A stretch of DNA of 64,000 bases from Bacteroidota bacterium (GTDB lineage: Bacteria > Bacteroidota > Bacteroidia > Cytophagales > Spirosomataceae). The position numbers and the translations under genes are program-made. The notes under the pieces were generated by a model that was not told the origin of the DNA, ran no database searches, and saw only the letters and a program-made list of their open reading frames with translations. The DNA lies in contig JAIUOF010000006.1 of the NCBI GenBank assembly GCA_020161355.1, positions 1 to 64,000 of the forward strand. Reading direction: 5' to 3'. Shown here one piece after another: positions 47,719 through 57,999 of the stretch; within the stretch, counting starts at the first letter, position 1, and the number at the start of each line of letters is the position of its first letter.

Positions 47719-47944
47719 TAGTTTAAATTTATTTTTTTACCCAAAATAGTTCAGATTTATAAATCCGAACTCCATGAAACCATGTTTATCCATCATTTTT
47801 TTTAGTTTCGCATGTTTTCGAATCTGAAGGGGATTTCATTTCAAAACTGATAGCCATGAAAGCATGGAATTTAGAGGTTTACCTTTAATGAAAAATGCTT
47901 ACAAAGTTTCGATTACTTATTTTTTAATAATGGGAACATTGGAA

Positions 47945-47975
47945 AAAGCTCGGTCTTGCCGGGCTCTTTTTTTTC
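47945..47975. terminator. Bidirectional terminator between AraC-type and methyltransferase genes
   Basis: AGCTCGG, TCTTG loop, CCGGGCT (one G-U pair) followed by CTTTTTTTT on plus; an A-run before the stem serves the minus strand. Confidence 0.7.
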
Positions 47976-49140
47976 AAAATACTTTTTCGAGATAATGCTC
48001 TTTTATCCCGAACATATTTTTTAGTTTCCCTATCTCCTCCATTTTCTTCTTTTTCAGATCGGGCTTCTCACCTTTGAAGACAGCGGTTATCATAAGGTTT
48101 TTGGGAGTGTGTTCCGAAGAAATAAATTCGAAAGCTTTGACCTGGTATCCAAATGCCTCCAAAATCAGACACCGGATGAGGTCGGTGACTGACTCTGCGG
48201 TACGCTCTTCTATGATACCATATTTTGAAAACAAGCTGGCAGGATGCTCGGCATTAAACTGCTTTCTGATTTGTTTATGGCAACAAGGGGCTACCATTAT
48301 GACCGAAGATTTTGCTTTGATTCCTTTAAGTATCGCATCATCGGTGGCGGTATCACAAGCATGAAGAGCCACCAAGATGTCAGTACCGGTCGCGTCAAAC
48401 TGCTCAATAGACCCCTGAACAAAACATAACTTTTCAAAACCTGCCTTTTCTGCAAGATGATTGCAGAGATCAGCCATTTCCTGGCGATACTCGACGCCTG
48501 CCACTTCAGGAGAGATATCTGATTGAATAGATAGAAAATGATACATGGCAAAAGTCAGGTAGCCTTTCCCTGAACCCATGTCTGCTACTTTTACTTTACC
48601 TTTTAACCCGCTTTCCTGCACTGCCTGTCTGAAAAACTCAAGGTATTTGTTGATTTGGATAAATTTATCAGTCTTGTCTTTTCTCAAAAAACCCTCCTCT
48701 GAAAACACGCCCAGAAGCTTGAGGAATTCGACGTTTTTTTCGGGTAAAATACGATTTTTAGGGCGATTGTGAGAAGTTTCTACTTCTCTCAAGGCCTGAT
48801 TCTCCTTTTTCTGGAATTTTGATTTTCCGGCAGGTGTATATTGTAAATGATAGGACGACTCCTTACAAAATAAATCTGCCTGTAAAAAACTTACCCCTAA
48901 CCAACTATCTATCAAATCTATAGCCTCTTCAAAGGGATAGTTTTTGGTGATATCTTTCTGGGGATATTTGTAAACAAAACTAAGTAACTTACCCGTTTTA
49001 CTCTGGAAAATTTTTATTTGAACTGATTTAAATTCAATATTTTCAGTATTTATTTTATTTTTATTACTAATTATAAGTTTTGAAATTATATTATTTTCAA
49101 AACTTTCTGAAAATATATTTAAAAAATCCTTTTTTTTCAT
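47974..49140 (-). CDS. SAM-dependent methyltransferase (Methyltransf_32 type)
   Basis: 388 residues from ATG at 49140 (GTG two codons upstream). Motif I KVKVADMGSGKGYLTFAMY, motif II GVEYRQEMADLC, then ILVALHACDTATDDAI and MVAPCCHKQIRKQF, the pattern of the METTL25/RRNAD-related group whose bacterial members may modify rRNA. N-terminal 150 residues form a basic helical accessory domain. Downstream of the M1 peptidase gene (9-bp gap). Confidence 0.85.
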   Translation of the reverse strand: MKKKDFLNIFSESFENNIISKLIISNKNKINTENIEFKSVQIKIFQSKTGKLLSFVYKYPQKDITKNYPFEEAIDLIDSWLGVSFLQADLFCKESSYHLQYTPAGKSKFQKKENQALREVETSHNRPKNRILPEKNVEFLKLLGVFSEEGFLRKDKTDKFIQINKYLEFFRQAVQESGLKGKVKVADMGSGKGYLTFAMYHFLSIQSDISPEVAGVEYRQEMADLCNHLAEKAGFEKLCFVQGSIEQFDATGTDILVALHACDTATDDAILKGIKAKSSVIMVAPCCHKQIRKQFNAEHPASLFSKYGIIEERTAESVTDLIRCLILEAFGYQVKAFEFISSEHTPKNLMITAVFKGEKPDLKKKKMEEIGKLKNMFGIKEHYLEKVF

Positions 49141-49149
49141 TTTCACTTA

Positions 49150-50775
49150 TCATTGTTTGACAGTAATGTAGAAATTACGATCTACCTCCAGCTGTTTTCC
49201 CGATATACTTTGAATCCGGGAATCTTTCGGATAAATCATTTGCTCTTTACCATCGATTTTGACTTTTAAGGGTAAATCAAAACCACTTACCACATTGGTC
49301 CACCTGTATTGATAGCCTTTTTTGGTCTTTTTTAGTTCCAATTCCGGAATTTTGGTATTCCTGAGGTATTGGTCAAAAACTTTAGAAAAATCAATTCCGG
49401 ATTTTTGGGAGATATAATTTTCGATTTGCGAAGTTTCCACGGTTTGATGGTAAAATTCACTGTTTAAACCCCTTAATATTTCCCTGAATTTCTCATCATT
49501 GTTGATCGCATGCCTTATGGTATGAATCATATTGCCCCCCTTGGAATACATATCGCCTGACCCACTTTTATTCATGTTATACACGCCGATAATGGGGCGG
49601 TCATTGAGAATAGACTTGCGGGTGCCTATTACATAATCTTCGCCGGCTTGTTTACCATAGTGAAATTCGGTAAAAAGAGTCTCGCTATAATTGGTAAAAC
49701 TTTCATGAATCCACATGTCGGCGATATCCTTATAAGTGATATTGTTGGCAAACCACTCATGGCCACTTTCGTGAATGATTATAAAATCCCACTTAAGCCC
49801 CCAGCCCGAGCCGGAAAGGTCTTTGCCAAGATATCCGTTTTTAAATTTATTACCGTAAGTTACCGAGCTTTGATGCTCCATTCCCAGGTAAGGCACTTCT
49901 ACTAATTTATATCCGTCTTCATAAAATGGATAAGGTCCAAACCAATATTCAAAAGCCTGGAGCATACGGGAAACATCCTTAAACTGATTTTTGGCTTTTT
50001 CGAGATTCTCTTTTAATACAAAATAATCGCATGTTAAATCTCCTTTTTCTCCCTTAAAAATCTCATTAAAATGTACATAATCACCAATATTGAGATTCAC
50101 ACCATAATTATTTATCGGATTTCTAACCACCCATTCTGTAGTTCTTTTGCCATCATTGGTGAGGCACATTTTTTCCAATCTGCCGTTAGAAATATCCCAT
50201 AAACTGTCCGGTACAGTGACGGCTATCCGCATACTATCCGGCTCATCGTACATATGATCTTTGCATGGCCACCACACACTCGCCCCTAAACCCTGACATG
50301 AAGTGGCCGCAAAAGTTTTTCCATTTGAGTCGGTATCCCAGGATAGTCCACCATCCCAGGGAGCCCGCTTTGCAATTTGGGGTTTTCCTGAATAATATAC
50401 TTTTATGTCCCCGGTTTCACCAATTTTCAGACTTGGATCAGTGTTGATAAAGTAAGCATTATTACCTTTTTTCTGAAAAGTGAGCTGTTTACCATTTTGC
50501 TCTACTGACAGAATTTCCATCGGGATTTGAAGGTCTATCTGCATTACTTCACCCGTCTTTATTTTTTTATACACTATCTGATTTACCCCTTTCAAAAATT
50601 TATCGGCAGGAACTACTTCTACTTTCAAAGCATAATATTTCAAATCCCACCAATCCCTTTGAGGCGTAATACTACCTCTCAAGGTATCGTCTAAAGTGTA
50701 AGGTTTTTGGGCATTTAGACCGGGAAAATCTAAATGCATCAACAAAAAAAGAATGGGCAATATTGACTTTTTCAA
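49150..50775 (-). CDS. Secreted M1-family metallopeptidase
   Basis: 541 residues if TTG at 50775 is the start, which gives a clean signal peptide (MKKSILPILFLLMHLDFPGLNA); no ATG upstream, and the ATG at 50739 would cut the signal. Zinc site HESGHEWFANN (about 335-339) with the third ligand in WIHESFTNYSETLF, and the exopeptidase motif as GMEHQ (about 298). N-terminal beta domain present; the ERAP-like C-terminal domain is absent. Aminopeptidase acting in the periplasm or on the surface. TTG start is uncommon here. Confidence 0.9.
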   Translation of the reverse strand: MKKSILPILFLLMHLDFPGLNAQKPYTLDDTLRGSITPQRDWWDLKYYALKVEVVPADKFLKGVNQIVYKKIKTGEVMQIDLQIPMEILSVEQNGKQLTFQKKGNNAYFINTDPSLKIGETGDIKVYYSGKPQIAKRAPWDGGLSWDTDSNGKTFAATSCQGLGASVWWPCKDHMYDEPDSMRIAVTVPDSLWDISNGRLEKMCLTNDGKRTTEWVVRNPINNYGVNLNIGDYVHFNEIFKGEKGDLTCDYFVLKENLEKAKNQFKDVSRMLQAFEYWFGPYPFYEDGYKLVEVPYLGMEHQSSVTYGNKFKNGYLGKDLSGSGWGLKWDFIIIHESGHEWFANNITYKDIADMWIHESFTNYSETLFTEFHYGKQAGEDYVIGTRKSILNDRPIIGVYNMNKSGSGDMYSKGGNMIHTIRHAINNDEKFREILRGLNSEFYHQTVETSQIENYISQKSGIDFSKVFDQYLRNTKIPELELKKTKKGYQYRWTNVVSGFDLPLKVKIDGKEQMIYPKDSRIQSISGKQLEVDRNFYITVKQ

Positions 50776-51058
50776 TTTAAATATATTTTGGTTTGTCTCT
50801 GAAATCAGAATAATTTTATGCAATATATAATTAATCCTTCAGGATTTAAAAATCAGGATAAGGTCAAAATATTCTGTTTCGTTTTTTGAGAGAAAAAAGA
50901 ATATAAAAGCAAAATTTTGAAAAATTGGATTATATAAAGACTTTAAGGTATTTCCCGGGAAAACAGAAATTGTTTTATGATATTGACATGTTTTTTATGT
51001 GATTAGAATTATTATAAATAAGTAAATGCGGGTCTAATTTTGTACAAAATAAAAAGGA

Positions 51059-53143
51059 ATGTCAAAAGGAATATATATTACGGCAGTGGAGGATCATTCG
51101 GGTAAGTCGATGATGTCGCTCGGGATGATGCAAAAATTGTTAGGCCAAATGCCCAAAGTGGGTTTTTTCAGGCCGATTGTGGAAGATGAATATGCCGACA
51201 ATCACAGTAGGATAATGATCAATTTTTTTGGTCTGAAAATAAACTATGAAGATACAGTTGGCTATAGCAGGGCTAAATTGCTCTCTTTAATTAATCAGGG
51301 AAAAACTGGTGATGTCATTGATAATCTGATTGCAAAATACAAAAAAATCGAGGAACAGAATGATTTTGTATTGGTAGAAGGCACTGATTTTGTAGGTGAA
51401 GGAAGCTTGCTTGAACTAGACTTTAACATACTCATTGCCAGAAACTTAGGCCTTCCTGTAATTCTGATCGGCAATGGTGTTGGCAAGTCAAAAGATGAGC
51501 TGAAAACCCAGATGCAAATGGCTTACAACAGCTATCGGAATAAGGATGTGGAAGTTTTGGCAATCATCAACAATAAGATAAACGAAAAAAATCTTGAAAT
51601 CGCCAATGAGGCCATGCGGGAATTTTTGCCAGAATCGGTGAGTATTTTCGCTGTGCCAAGGATTGGCTCGTTGCTAAACCCATCAATGAAGGAAATTGTG
51701 GACCATCTGGAAGGCAAAGTGCTTTTTGGCCACGATTATCTCGAAAACCAAGTGGGTTCTATAGGTGTTGGTGCGATGCAATTGAGGAATTATTTACCAC
51801 AGATCAGGGAAGATAATTTGGTGATTACGCCTGGTGACAGAGCAGATATCATTTTAGGAGTATTGCAGGCGAATATTTCTAAAAATTACCCCAGAATTTC
51901 CGGAATTTTGCTCACTGGAGGACTACTCCCTGAAGAACCTATTATAAAATTAATTGAAGGTCTCCCCAACACCATTCCAATCGCTTCGGTTGAGGAGGGA
52001 ACGTTCCAAATAGCCAATCGTGTTGGAGCGATAAAATCAAATATTTACGTTAACAGCTCACGTAAAATCAGAACTTCAATTGAGGTTTTCGAAAAATATG
52101 TTCCTATCAACCAGCTCCTGGATAAACTCATGAATTTTGAAAACAAAATTCTTACACCGAGGATGTTCCAGTATGATCTTGTGAGAAGAGCGAGCGTAAG
52201 TAAAAAAAGGATTGTTTTGCCGGAAGGTTACGACACCAGAATATTGGAGGCCGCTTCCAGATTGATTGAAAATAACCTGGTCGAAATCATATTACTGGGA
52301 GAAGAATCCAAAATCAAAGTAAAAGCTGCCGAGTCTGGAATCCAGCTAAATTTCGATAAACTAACCATTATCAATCCGGTTGAATACGTGCATTTTGATG
52401 ATTATGTTAACACCATTTATGAGCTACGTAAGCACAAAAATGTAAACATGGACATTGCCCATGACCTGATGCTGGACGTGTCGTATTTTGGTACGATGAT
52501 GATTTACAAAGGCCATGCCGATGGGATGGTTTCCGGAGCGGTGCATACTACACAGCATACAATAAGGCCGGCTTTACAATTTATCAAAACCAAGCCTGAC
52601 GTCAATATAGTATCCTCTATCTTTTTTATGTGCCTCGAAGACCGGGTTTCTATTTTTGGAGACTGTGCCATCAATCCTAATCCCACTGCTGAAGAATTAG
52701 CCGAAATCGCAATTTCTTCGGCACAAAGTAGTCTTGCATTCGGTATTGAGCCAAAAATCGCCATGTTATCCTATTCTTCAGGCTCATCGGGGCAGGGCGA
52801 AGATGTGGATCGTGTACGTGAGGCAACTGAAATCGTAAAACGAAAAAGACCTGACTTGAAAATAGAAGGCCCGATACAATATGATGCAGCTGTGGATATG
52901 CAGGTGGGTAAAAGCAAACTACCAAACTCAGAAGTAGCCGGTCAGGCAAGTGTATTGATTTTCCCGGATCTGAATACCGGAAATAATACATACAAGGCTG
53001 TGCAGAGAGAAACCGGAGCCATTGCTATAGGACCTATGCTTCAGGGGCTCAACAAACCCGTAAATGACTTAAGCAGGGGTTGTACGGTTGACGACGTTTA
53101 TAATACAGTCATAATCACCGCAATACAAGCTCAGGGAATATAA
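51059..53143 (+). CDS. pta: Phosphate acetyltransferase, long form
   Basis: 694 residues. Interconverts acetyl-CoA and acetyl phosphate. Three parts: an N-terminal BioD-like P-loop domain (MSKGIYITAVEDHSGKSMMS, 1-200), a DRTGG-like regulatory domain (about 210-330: GDRADIILGVLQ) and the catalytic Pta domain (about 370-694: RIVLPEGYDTRILEAA, GMVSGAVHTT, SYSSGSSGQGEDVDRV). First gene of the acetate pathway operon, 33 bp before ackA. A TAATTTTG box lies at 51035. Confidence 0.97.
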   Translation: MSKGIYITAVEDHSGKSMMSLGMMQKLLGQMPKVGFFRPIVEDEYADNHSRIMINFFGLKINYEDTVGYSRAKLLSLINQGKTGDVIDNLIAKYKKIEEQNDFVLVEGTDFVGEGSLLELDFNILIARNLGLPVILIGNGVGKSKDELKTQMQMAYNSYRNKDVEVLAIINNKINEKNLEIANEAMREFLPESVSIFAVPRIGSLLNPSMKEIVDHLEGKVLFGHDYLENQVGSIGVGAMQLRNYLPQIREDNLVITPGDRADIILGVLQANISKNYPRISGILLTGGLLPEEPIIKLIEGLPNTIPIASVEEGTFQIANRVGAIKSNIYVNSSRKIRTSIEVFEKYVPINQLLDKLMNFENKILTPRMFQYDLVRRASVSKKRIVLPEGYDTRILEAASRLIENNLVEIILLGEESKIKVKAAESGIQLNFDKLTIINPVEYVHFDDYVNTIYELRKHKNVNMDIAHDLMLDVSYFGTMMIYKGHADGMVSGAVHTTQHTIRPALQFIKTKPDVNIVSSIFFMCLEDRVSIFGDCAINPNPTAEELAEIAISSAQSSLAFGIEPKIAMLSYSSGSSGQGEDVDRVREATEIVKRKRPDLKIEGPIQYDAAVDMQVGKSKLPNSEVAGQASVLIFPDLNTGNNTYKAVQRETGAIAIGPMLQGLNKPVNDLSRGCTVDDVYNTVIITAIQAQGI

Positions 53144-53176
53144 AAACAAGATTGGATTCGAATTAAATAATTAGAT

Positions 53177-54358
53177 ATGAAAAAAATACTGGTAATCAAT
53201 ACCGGCAGTAGCTCTCTTAAATTTTCCTTATTTGAAATGCCTTCCGAAAAGGTAGTGGCAAGTGGCATCGTGGAAAGAATCGGAATGGAAGACGCTGTTT
53301 TCAAATATAAAACTGAAAAAGAAAAAACAGAAAAAACACTTGCAATAAAAGACCATTTCGCTGCTTTGAGGTTAGTAGCCGACCAGCTTCTTGATGGCGA
53401 AAATGGGGTTCTGAATTCTCCTGATGAGATAGATGCGATTGGACACAGAGTAGTACACGGGGGTAGTTTATTCACCGACACCACCATTATTTCCGAAGAA
53501 ATAAAAGCTAAAATAAAAGAACTTTTTAGCCTTGCTCCACTTCATAACCCTGCCAATTACACAGGAATCGAAGTTTCGGAGAATATTTTCCCGAAATCAA
53601 AACAAGTGGCGGTCTTTGATACGGCCTTTCATCAGTCAATCCCTGAAAAAGTGCATCGCTACGCCATTCCCAATGAACTCTATGAAAAGGACAATGTCAG
53701 ACTTTACGGATTTCATGGAACAAGCCACAAGTATGTGAGTCAAAAAGCCCTCGAATATCTGGGTAAACCAAATGCCAAAATCGTAATTTTACATCTGGGC
53801 AATGGCTGTAGTGCTACTGCTGTAAATGCGGGAAAAAGTGCGGATCATTCTCTGGGATTTGGACCGGTGACCGGACTGATCATGGGCTCCAGAAGCGGCG
53901 ACCTTGACCCTGCTGTTGTTTTGTATTTAATTGAAAATAAAGGATATAACTCAAAAGAAGTTAATGATATCCTTAACAAAAAAAGTGGAATGATTGGTCT
54001 CACAGGCTACAGTGACCTGCGGGAAATTGAAGCCAAATACATGGATGGGGATCTTCACTGCAAGCTTGCTTTAGAAATGAATGCCTATCGCATAAAAAAA
54101 TATATAGGTGCCTATGCAGCCGCAATGAACGGTCTGGATGCTGTGGTTTTCACTGCCGGAATTGGTGAAAACAGTGAGATTATCAGAGGGATGGTATGTG
54201 AAGACATGGAATTTTTGGGTATAAATATTGATAAACATGAAAATGACCTGAGAAAACCCGGAATAAGAGAACTTCAAACACCCGAGTCCAAGGTAAAAAT
54301 TCTGGTGGTACCCACCAATGAAGAACTAGAAATTGCCAGACAGGCTTTACATGTTTAA
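53177..54358 (+). CDS. ackA: Acetate kinase
   Basis: 393 residues. Converts acetyl phosphate and ADP to acetate and ATP. ASKHA-fold motifs: ILVINTGSSSLKFSLFEM (signature 1), the DAIGHRVVHGGSLFTD arginine loop, AVFDTAFHQSIPEKVHRYAI, YGFHGTSHKYV (signature 2) and FTAGIGENSEIIRG. Full length. Co-transcribed with pta; a strong terminator follows. Confidence 0.98.
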   Translation: MKKILVINTGSSSLKFSLFEMPSEKVVASGIVERIGMEDAVFKYKTEKEKTEKTLAIKDHFAALRLVADQLLDGENGVLNSPDEIDAIGHRVVHGGSLFTDTTIISEEIKAKIKELFSLAPLHNPANYTGIEVSENIFPKSKQVAVFDTAFHQSIPEKVHRYAIPNELYEKDNVRLYGFHGTSHKYVSQKALEYLGKPNAKIVILHLGNGCSATAVNAGKSADHSLGFGPVTGLIMGSRSGDLDPAVVLYLIENKGYNSKEVNDILNKKSGMIGLTGYSDLREIEAKYMDGDLHCKLALEMNAYRIKKYIGAYAAAMNGLDAVVFTAGIGENSEIIRGMVCEDMEFLGINIDKHENDLRKPGIRELQTPESKVKILVVPTNEELEIARQALHV

Positions 54359-54380
54359 GCCAAATATTTTGAATTGTTTA

Positions 54381-54407
54381 AAGCCTGAATTATTTCAGGC
54401 TTTTTTT
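54381..54407 (+). terminator. Terminator of pta-ackA
   Basis: AAGCCTGAA, TTAT loop, TTCAGGCTT followed by a seven-T run, 22 bp past the ackA stop. Confidence 0.9.
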
Positions 54408-54503
54408 GTAAAAAGAAAAATATGTCATTTTAACAGAATAATGTTCTTTTAAAAGCCAAAATGGTTATTATTGTTCCTGAATCGCTTTTTCAATAATAGC
54501 TAA

Positions 54504-56480
54504 ATGAAAATTATAACTTCTAAAATATTTTTTTTAATTTTTTCCTTAATTTCGATTTCGACTTTAGGTCAAACTTCCCTAACAAGTTTTCCTGAAAATC
54601 TTCAATTATTTATTCGAAATGAAAAGAATGTTTGTGAGGTAAAAATTTCAGGAAATGCGGCAAATTCTTCATTTGATTTTGTTTCCTTAAAACTCTACAA
54701 AAACGATTCTTTGCAAATGGAGGCCATCAGCTCTCCAAATGATTTCAATTTTACTATACCTATAAATTCTGAGCTTTCAGAGTATACTTTTGAACTCAAT
54801 GGTATTAAAGATCAAAACAATATTCTAATCAAAAAGTCGGAAAAAATTCTCTGCGGTGATGCAATCCTGCTTTTGGGTCAGTCAAATATGTCTGCAATTT
54901 CCGGAATAGATGAATTTAACTGGAGTGAGTCAGACAAATTTATGAGAAACTTTGATTTTTTTGACTTGAGTGACACTACAGTAGCCAAATGGTATACCGG
55001 CAAAAAACCCTATGCACAAGTGGGTGCTATCGGAAATTATTTGGTGAAAAATCTGATAGATTCTGTTCACATACCATTTTTGGTTATCAATCAATCTGCA
55101 GGCGGGGCAAATATCAAGTGGTTAACTGAAAGAAATCCTACAAATCCATTTGATAAAAAATACAACTATGGAAAAATGCTTACCAAGCTAAAAAACAGCC
55201 AAATAATAGATAAAATTAAATACATGGCTTTTCTGCAAGGAGAAGCCGAAGCAGGTAACTGGTATGGAGATTGTGACGAGTATCCTGAATATTTTGACAT
55301 TTTCATCAAAAATATCAGAAAGGATATCCCGGGTTTAAAAAAATTCTATGAATTCCAGATCAATATCCTTATGGTAGCAGGAATTTATAATTATAATGAA
55401 AGAGCCAGCTATTTGAGGGAATTTCAGAGGCAAACCAAAAATAAATATCCCGGATTCGTTGAAATTATTAGTACAGTCGGAACCGACTATTACGACGGAA
55501 TCCATTATCAAACAGCAGGTTATATATCAAAAGCCAAGGAATTATCCCATTTAATTTTGAGAGATTTCTATGGAAAGATTCATATCGATGGTATCGAACA
55601 TCCCAATGTACAATATGCCTATTATAGCGAGAAAAAAGATTCGGTTATTTTAGTATTTCAGGAGCGTCAGAAATTAAACTATCCGGTCACTTATTTCTTT
55701 GGCAATCACTACCGGTACATGCAAAACTATTTCTACATGACCATGGACGATTCCCGGCTGAAATTCAATCAGCTCAACACTCCGGTGGTGGCAGGAACTG
55801 GTGTAAATAACAGGATTATTTTAAAGTTAAATGCTCCCCATAAATTCAAATATTTAACCTATCTTCCTGCCTGTTTTTCAGACATTTACAGTGCCAATTA
55901 TAACGGCCCTCATTTATTTAACCAGAATAATTTAAAAGCTTTTTCTTTCTATTGTCTGTCAGTTGAAGATTCACCTCCTAAAATCGACCAGATTCCTAAA
56001 AAACCAGAAAACCTTGTTGCGAATGGTGTAAATTCTTCTCAAATAAATATTTCCTGGCGAGATATTTCTGAAAACGAAGAATACTTTTCGCTGGAATCAT
56101 CCGGTGATGCTGTCAATTTTCAGGAATTTTATAAGGGAAATAACGTTTCAACAACCGAAAAAGGACTGCCTGTCGGAAAATACAGATATTACAGGGTCAA
56201 ATCCTGCAATTCAAATGGATGCAGTGAGTATTCTGAAACTATAAAAACAGCTACTTTTGATAAAATAAATTATGATTGTTTAAATTATCAATATGATGGT
56301 ATTCTGAAAAACCTTCGAAAAACAATCATTGCAAAAAAAATAACTTCGGGGGCAATCCATCAAATTAGTGAATTAAAACTGGAAGCTGGTGAGGTGATTG
56401 TTTTAAATCCGGGGTTTAATTTTTCTGCCAATACTGGAAAAACTTTTGAAGCGATTATTGAAGGTTGCCGGGAAAAATAA
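54504..56480 (+). CDS. SASA-type carbohydrate esterase with FN3 and 3-coathanger-stack domains
   Basis: 658 residues. Signal peptide (1-22, ending LGQ), a beta domain (about 30-110), then an SGNH-type sialate O-acetylesterase-like domain: GQSNM at 125-129 (catalytic Ser127), INQSAGGANIKWL, FLQGEAEAGNW and DYYDGIHYQTAGY (catalytic Asp/His). A fibronectin III-like domain follows (about 500-585, NLVANGVNSSQINISWRD, YYRVKSCNSNGCSEYSE). The last 60 residues (VIVLNPGFNFSANTGKTFEA) resemble the 3-coathanger-stack domain found at the end of many secreted Bacteroidota proteins. Probably removes acyl groups from glycans. Confidence 0.85.
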   Translation: MKIITSKIFFLIFSLISISTLGQTSLTSFPENLQLFIRNEKNVCEVKISGNAANSSFDFVSLKLYKNDSLQMEAISSPNDFNFTIPINSELSEYTFELNGIKDQNNILIKKSEKILCGDAILLLGQSNMSAISGIDEFNWSESDKFMRNFDFFDLSDTTVAKWYTGKKPYAQVGAIGNYLVKNLIDSVHIPFLVINQSAGGANIKWLTERNPTNPFDKKYNYGKMLTKLKNSQIIDKIKYMAFLQGEAEAGNWYGDCDEYPEYFDIFIKNIRKDIPGLKKFYEFQINILMVAGIYNYNERASYLREFQRQTKNKYPGFVEIISTVGTDYYDGIHYQTAGYISKAKELSHLILRDFYGKIHIDGIEHPNVQYAYYSEKKDSVILVFQERQKLNYPVTYFFGNHYRYMQNYFYMTMDDSRLKFNQLNTPVVAGTGVNNRIILKLNAPHKFKYLTYLPACFSDIYSANYNGPHLFNQNNLKAFSFYCLSVEDSPPKIDQIPKKPENLVANGVNSSQINISWRDISENEEYFSLESSGDAVNFQEFYKGNNVSTTEKGLPVGKYRYYRVKSCNSNGCSEYSETIKTATFDKINYDCLNYQYDGILKNLRKTIIAKKITSGAIHQISELKLEAGEVIVLNPGFNFSANTGKTFEAIIEGCREK

Positions 56481-56578
56481 TTACCTGAGAATAATGTAGA
56501 ATATCCAGTTTTTAAGGTTCAAATTTACCTTTTGAACGAAATTCCCTTAATTTTGATTTAAAATAAAAAACCTTTAAA

Positions 56579-57811
56579 ATGATAAAGATAGCTTCGGTTG
56601 CCTTATTTGGCTCTTTAATTTCGCTTTCAGCATGTGGAAACAAGGCAATTGAGACGCCTGTAAATGAAGTAGTTTCTGACACTACCATCGCCCCTGTTGA
56701 AACCAAATCCCCAAATTCAAATTACAAACCAGCGTTTTCTGGCCAAACCAGGATTGGTGGCGTAAAAACAAAAACTGCATTTACGGTTAAAGTTTTAAGT
56801 GAAAAATTAAACTCTCCCTGGGCTATCGCTTCATTACCCGACGGCAGGATGATTATCACAGAAAAAGCTGGTACACTGAGAATTGCCACAACTTCGGGTA
56901 CTTTGAGCAATAAGATTTCGGGTTTACCCAAAGTTGATGATAACGGACAAGGTGGCTTATTGGGAATAGCTGTTGACCCTGATTTTACTAAAAACAGAAT
57001 GATTTACTGGGCTTTCTCTGAAAACACCGGCAACGGCAATCATACCGCTGTGGCAAAAGGTAAACTTTCGGCTGATGAATCAAAAATTGAAAATGCAACG
57101 GTGATATTCAGAGCTAATCCTACTTACAAGGGCAATCTACACTATGGTGGACGATTGATATTTGATCCAAAAGGAAATTTGGTATTAGGAACAGGAGAGA
57201 GATCTGACCTTAAAACCAGACCTATGGCCCAGGACAACACTACCACTTTAGGAAAAATAATAAAAATTTCTACCGATGGTCAGCCTGCTCCCGGAAACCC
57301 ATATTTAAATGCCGGTGATCATAAAAAAGAGATTTTCTCTTATGGTCACAGAAATGTACAAGGCTTGTCGATTAACCCCGTTACGGGTGAGCTTTGGTCT
57401 AATGAATTTGGACCAAGGGGAGGTGATGAAATCAACAGGGTTGAAGCCGGCAAAAACTATGGATGGCCAACGATTACCTATGGTATTGAGTATAGTGGCA
57501 ACAAAGTTGGAGACGCCATTCAGCAAAAAGAGGGTTTAGAGCAGCCTGTTTATTTTTGGGATCCTTCTGTGTCTCCAAGTGGTATGACATTCTACTCAAA
57601 AGGTCAGATTTCAGAGTGGAACAATAATCTTTTTGTAGGATGCTTAAGTGGAATGCACATTGCCCGGTTGATTATCAAAGACAATAAAGTGATCGGTGAA
57701 GAACGTCTCCTGGAGGAAGAATACCAGCGTTTCAGGGATGTACACCAGGCCAAAGACGGGGCAATTTATGCTGTAACTGACCAGGGCCGTTTATATTATA
57801 TCGGAAAATGA
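56579..57811 (+). CDS. PQQ-dependent aldose sugar dehydrogenase-like lipoprotein
   Basis: 410 residues. Lipoprotein signal MIKIASVALFGSLISLSAC (Cys19), a linker, then a six-bladed propeller of the Asd/YliI family: LNSPWAIASLPDGRMIITEKAG, GLLGIAVDPDF, LHYGGRLIFDPKGNLVLGTG, IFSYGHRNVQGLSINP (catalytic-site His) and LWSNEFGPRGGDEINRVEAG with GKNYGWP. Oxidises aldose sugars in the periplasm using PQQ. Full length. Confidence 0.94.
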   Translation: MIKIASVALFGSLISLSACGNKAIETPVNEVVSDTTIAPVETKSPNSNYKPAFSGQTRIGGVKTKTAFTVKVLSEKLNSPWAIASLPDGRMIITEKAGTLRIATTSGTLSNKISGLPKVDDNGQGGLLGIAVDPDFTKNRMIYWAFSENTGNGNHTAVAKGKLSADESKIENATVIFRANPTYKGNLHYGGRLIFDPKGNLVLGTGERSDLKTRPMAQDNTTTLGKIIKISTDGQPAPGNPYLNAGDHKKEIFSYGHRNVQGLSINPVTGELWSNEFGPRGGDEINRVEAGKNYGWPTITYGIEYSGNKVGDAIQQKEGLEQPVYFWDPSVSPSGMTFYSKGQISEWNNNLFVGCLSGMHIARLIIKDNKVIGEERLLEEEYQRFRDVHQAKDGAIYAVTDQGRLYYIGK

Positions 57812-57864
57812 TTTTTCTGAGAGAAATCATAAACAAAAATTATTAATCCTGATTCAAATTGATT

Positions 57865-57872
57865 TAAATTTG
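57865..57872 (+). promoter_or_regulatory. Candidate -7 box of tRNA-Leu
   Basis: TAAATTTG, 9 bp before the tRNA 5' end, fits TAnnTTTG; no clear -33 TTTG. Confidence 0.4.
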
Positions 57873-57881
57873 CATCAGGAT

Positions 57882-57962
57882 GCCCGGATGGTGGAATTGG
57901 TAGACACGCTATCTTCAGGTGGTAGTGCCATTGGTGTGCAGGTTCGAGTCCTGTTCCGGGTA
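57882..57962 (+). tRNA. tRNA-Leu (anticodon CAG)
   Basis: 81-nt class II tRNA: acceptor GCCCGGA with TCCGGGT, D-arm GTGGAATTGGTAGACAC, anticodon arm CTATC-TTCAGGT-GGTAG (anticodon CAG), a variable arm shorter than in many leucine tRNAs, T-arm GGTTCGAGTCC, discriminator A. CCA is not encoded. Confidence 0.94.
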
Positions 57963-57999
57963 CAAAAGAGGCTCATCGGTTTGATGAGCCTCTTTTGTA
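57962..57999. terminator. Strong terminator behind tRNA-Leu
   Basis: Perfect 16-bp inverted repeat: ACAAAAGAGGCTCATC (57962-57977), GGTTT loop, GATGAGCCTCTTTTGT (57983-57998). It also lies immediately downstream of the convergent small membrane protein gene and can serve both. Confidence 0.92.
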
